Source of the DNA: Agitococcus lubricus
Lineage (GTDB): Bacteria; Pseudomonadota; Gammaproteobacteria; Pseudomonadales; Moraxellaceae
Direction: 5' to 3'
Length of the DNA: 64,000 bases
Assembly: GCF_003051055.1 (NCBI RefSeq)
Contig: NZ_QAON01000003.1
Span: 186,001 to 250,000, forward strand
The position numbers were made by a program, and so were the translations under genes. The notes under the pieces were generated by a model. The model searched no databases. It was not told where the DNA came from and saw nothing but the letters and a program-made list of their open reading frames with translations. Shown piece by piece: positions 63,889-64,000 of the stretch (its first letter is position 1; each line of letters starts with the position of its first letter).

Positions 63889-64000
63889 ATGGAGAGAGAA
63901 AAACACCAGTATCAAGCGACTGTTTGGGTGCAGGATAATCGTCAGCCAGGTGAAAGGACAACGATTGTTGCTTTTGACCTAGAGGATGCAGAGCGACAAC
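63889..64000 (+). CDS. Partial ORF after the RHS gene, putative immunity protein
   Basis: ATG 63889 has GGAG 6 nt upstream and starts 11 bp after the RHS stop. The frame (MEREKHQYQATVWVQDNR...) runs open to the right edge with 37 residues visible. Genes in this position after a polymorphic toxin usually encode the immunity protein. No family is recognisable from so short a piece. Confidence 0.6.
   Translation, partial: MEREKHQYQATVWVQDNRQPGERTTIVAFDLEDAERQ

Overview
The window looks like a chromosomal segment of a gammaproteobacterium, most plausibly Pseudomonadales/Moraxellaceae. Supporting signs are the gene order thrS-infC-rpmI-rplT-pheS-pheT-ihfA-merR-tRNA-Pro, the L20/L35/IF3 sequences, outer-membrane genes (TamA/TamB, TonB receptor), a moderate-to-low GC content and a CYP153-type alkane hydroxylase operon. 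The genus is not determined.

Layout. 1-5068: AraC-type regulator (cut by the left edge) divergent from a ferredoxin / CYP153-like P450 / ferredoxin reductase operon, then a SAM methyltransferase. 5036-10096 (minus): a probable operon tlpA-like / DUF4266 / DUF3570 / apbE / response regulator / sensor kinase, divergent from dsbD. The DUF3570 protein carries a match to the ApbE flavinylation motif, and the promoter gap to dsbD carries two repeats resembling PmrA/QseB boxes, so the adjacent two-component system may control the cluster. 12239-15347: beta-lactamase-fold hydrolase and SDR divergent from a TetR regulator, then a small DUF442-type protein. 15356-23886: TonB, TonB-dependent receptor, DUF4331 protein, small lipoprotein, TPR protein, HupE/UreJ membrane protein, ECF sigma and anti-sigma. 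The receptor and DUF4331 genes diverge from two promoters with an identical architecture (TGCATCYAAA, 13 nt, CGTATAGCT), a likely signature of the ECF sigma factor. 23983-35670: class II aldolase, CopC/CopD, an LplT-PlsC fusion, TamA/TamB and a phosphoethanolamine transferase.

35967-44822 is a conserved translation block with two departures: infC probably starts at ATT, and an unknown acidic ORF sits between pheS and pheT. Past the tRNA-Pro gene comes an accessory island (about 44.9-55.2 kb): IS1-family and UvrD-like helicase remnants, a HEPN-like protein, a small XRE regulator, and a type I restriction-modification operon hsdM-fic-hsdS-AlbA_2-hsdR. hsdS has tandem 12-bp (TAEL) repeats in its central spacer, as in EcoR124-type systems, and an 11-bp tandem repeat separates the AlbA_2 gene from hsdR.

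55.4-64 kb: three pseudopilin-like genes (minus), then a SpvB/FG-GAP protein and an RHS protein in the same frame, separated by one stop codon and a new signal peptide. The RHS protein has an inserted beta-rich domain and an unrecognised C-terminal tip, and is followed by the start of a putative immunity gene cut by the right edge.

The candidates most worth following are the DUF3570/DUF4266/ApbE/TlpA redox cluster with its adjacent two-component system, the ECF-DUF4331-HupE-TonB-receptor regulon, the tRNA-Pro defence island, and the split SpvB/RHS toxin locus.
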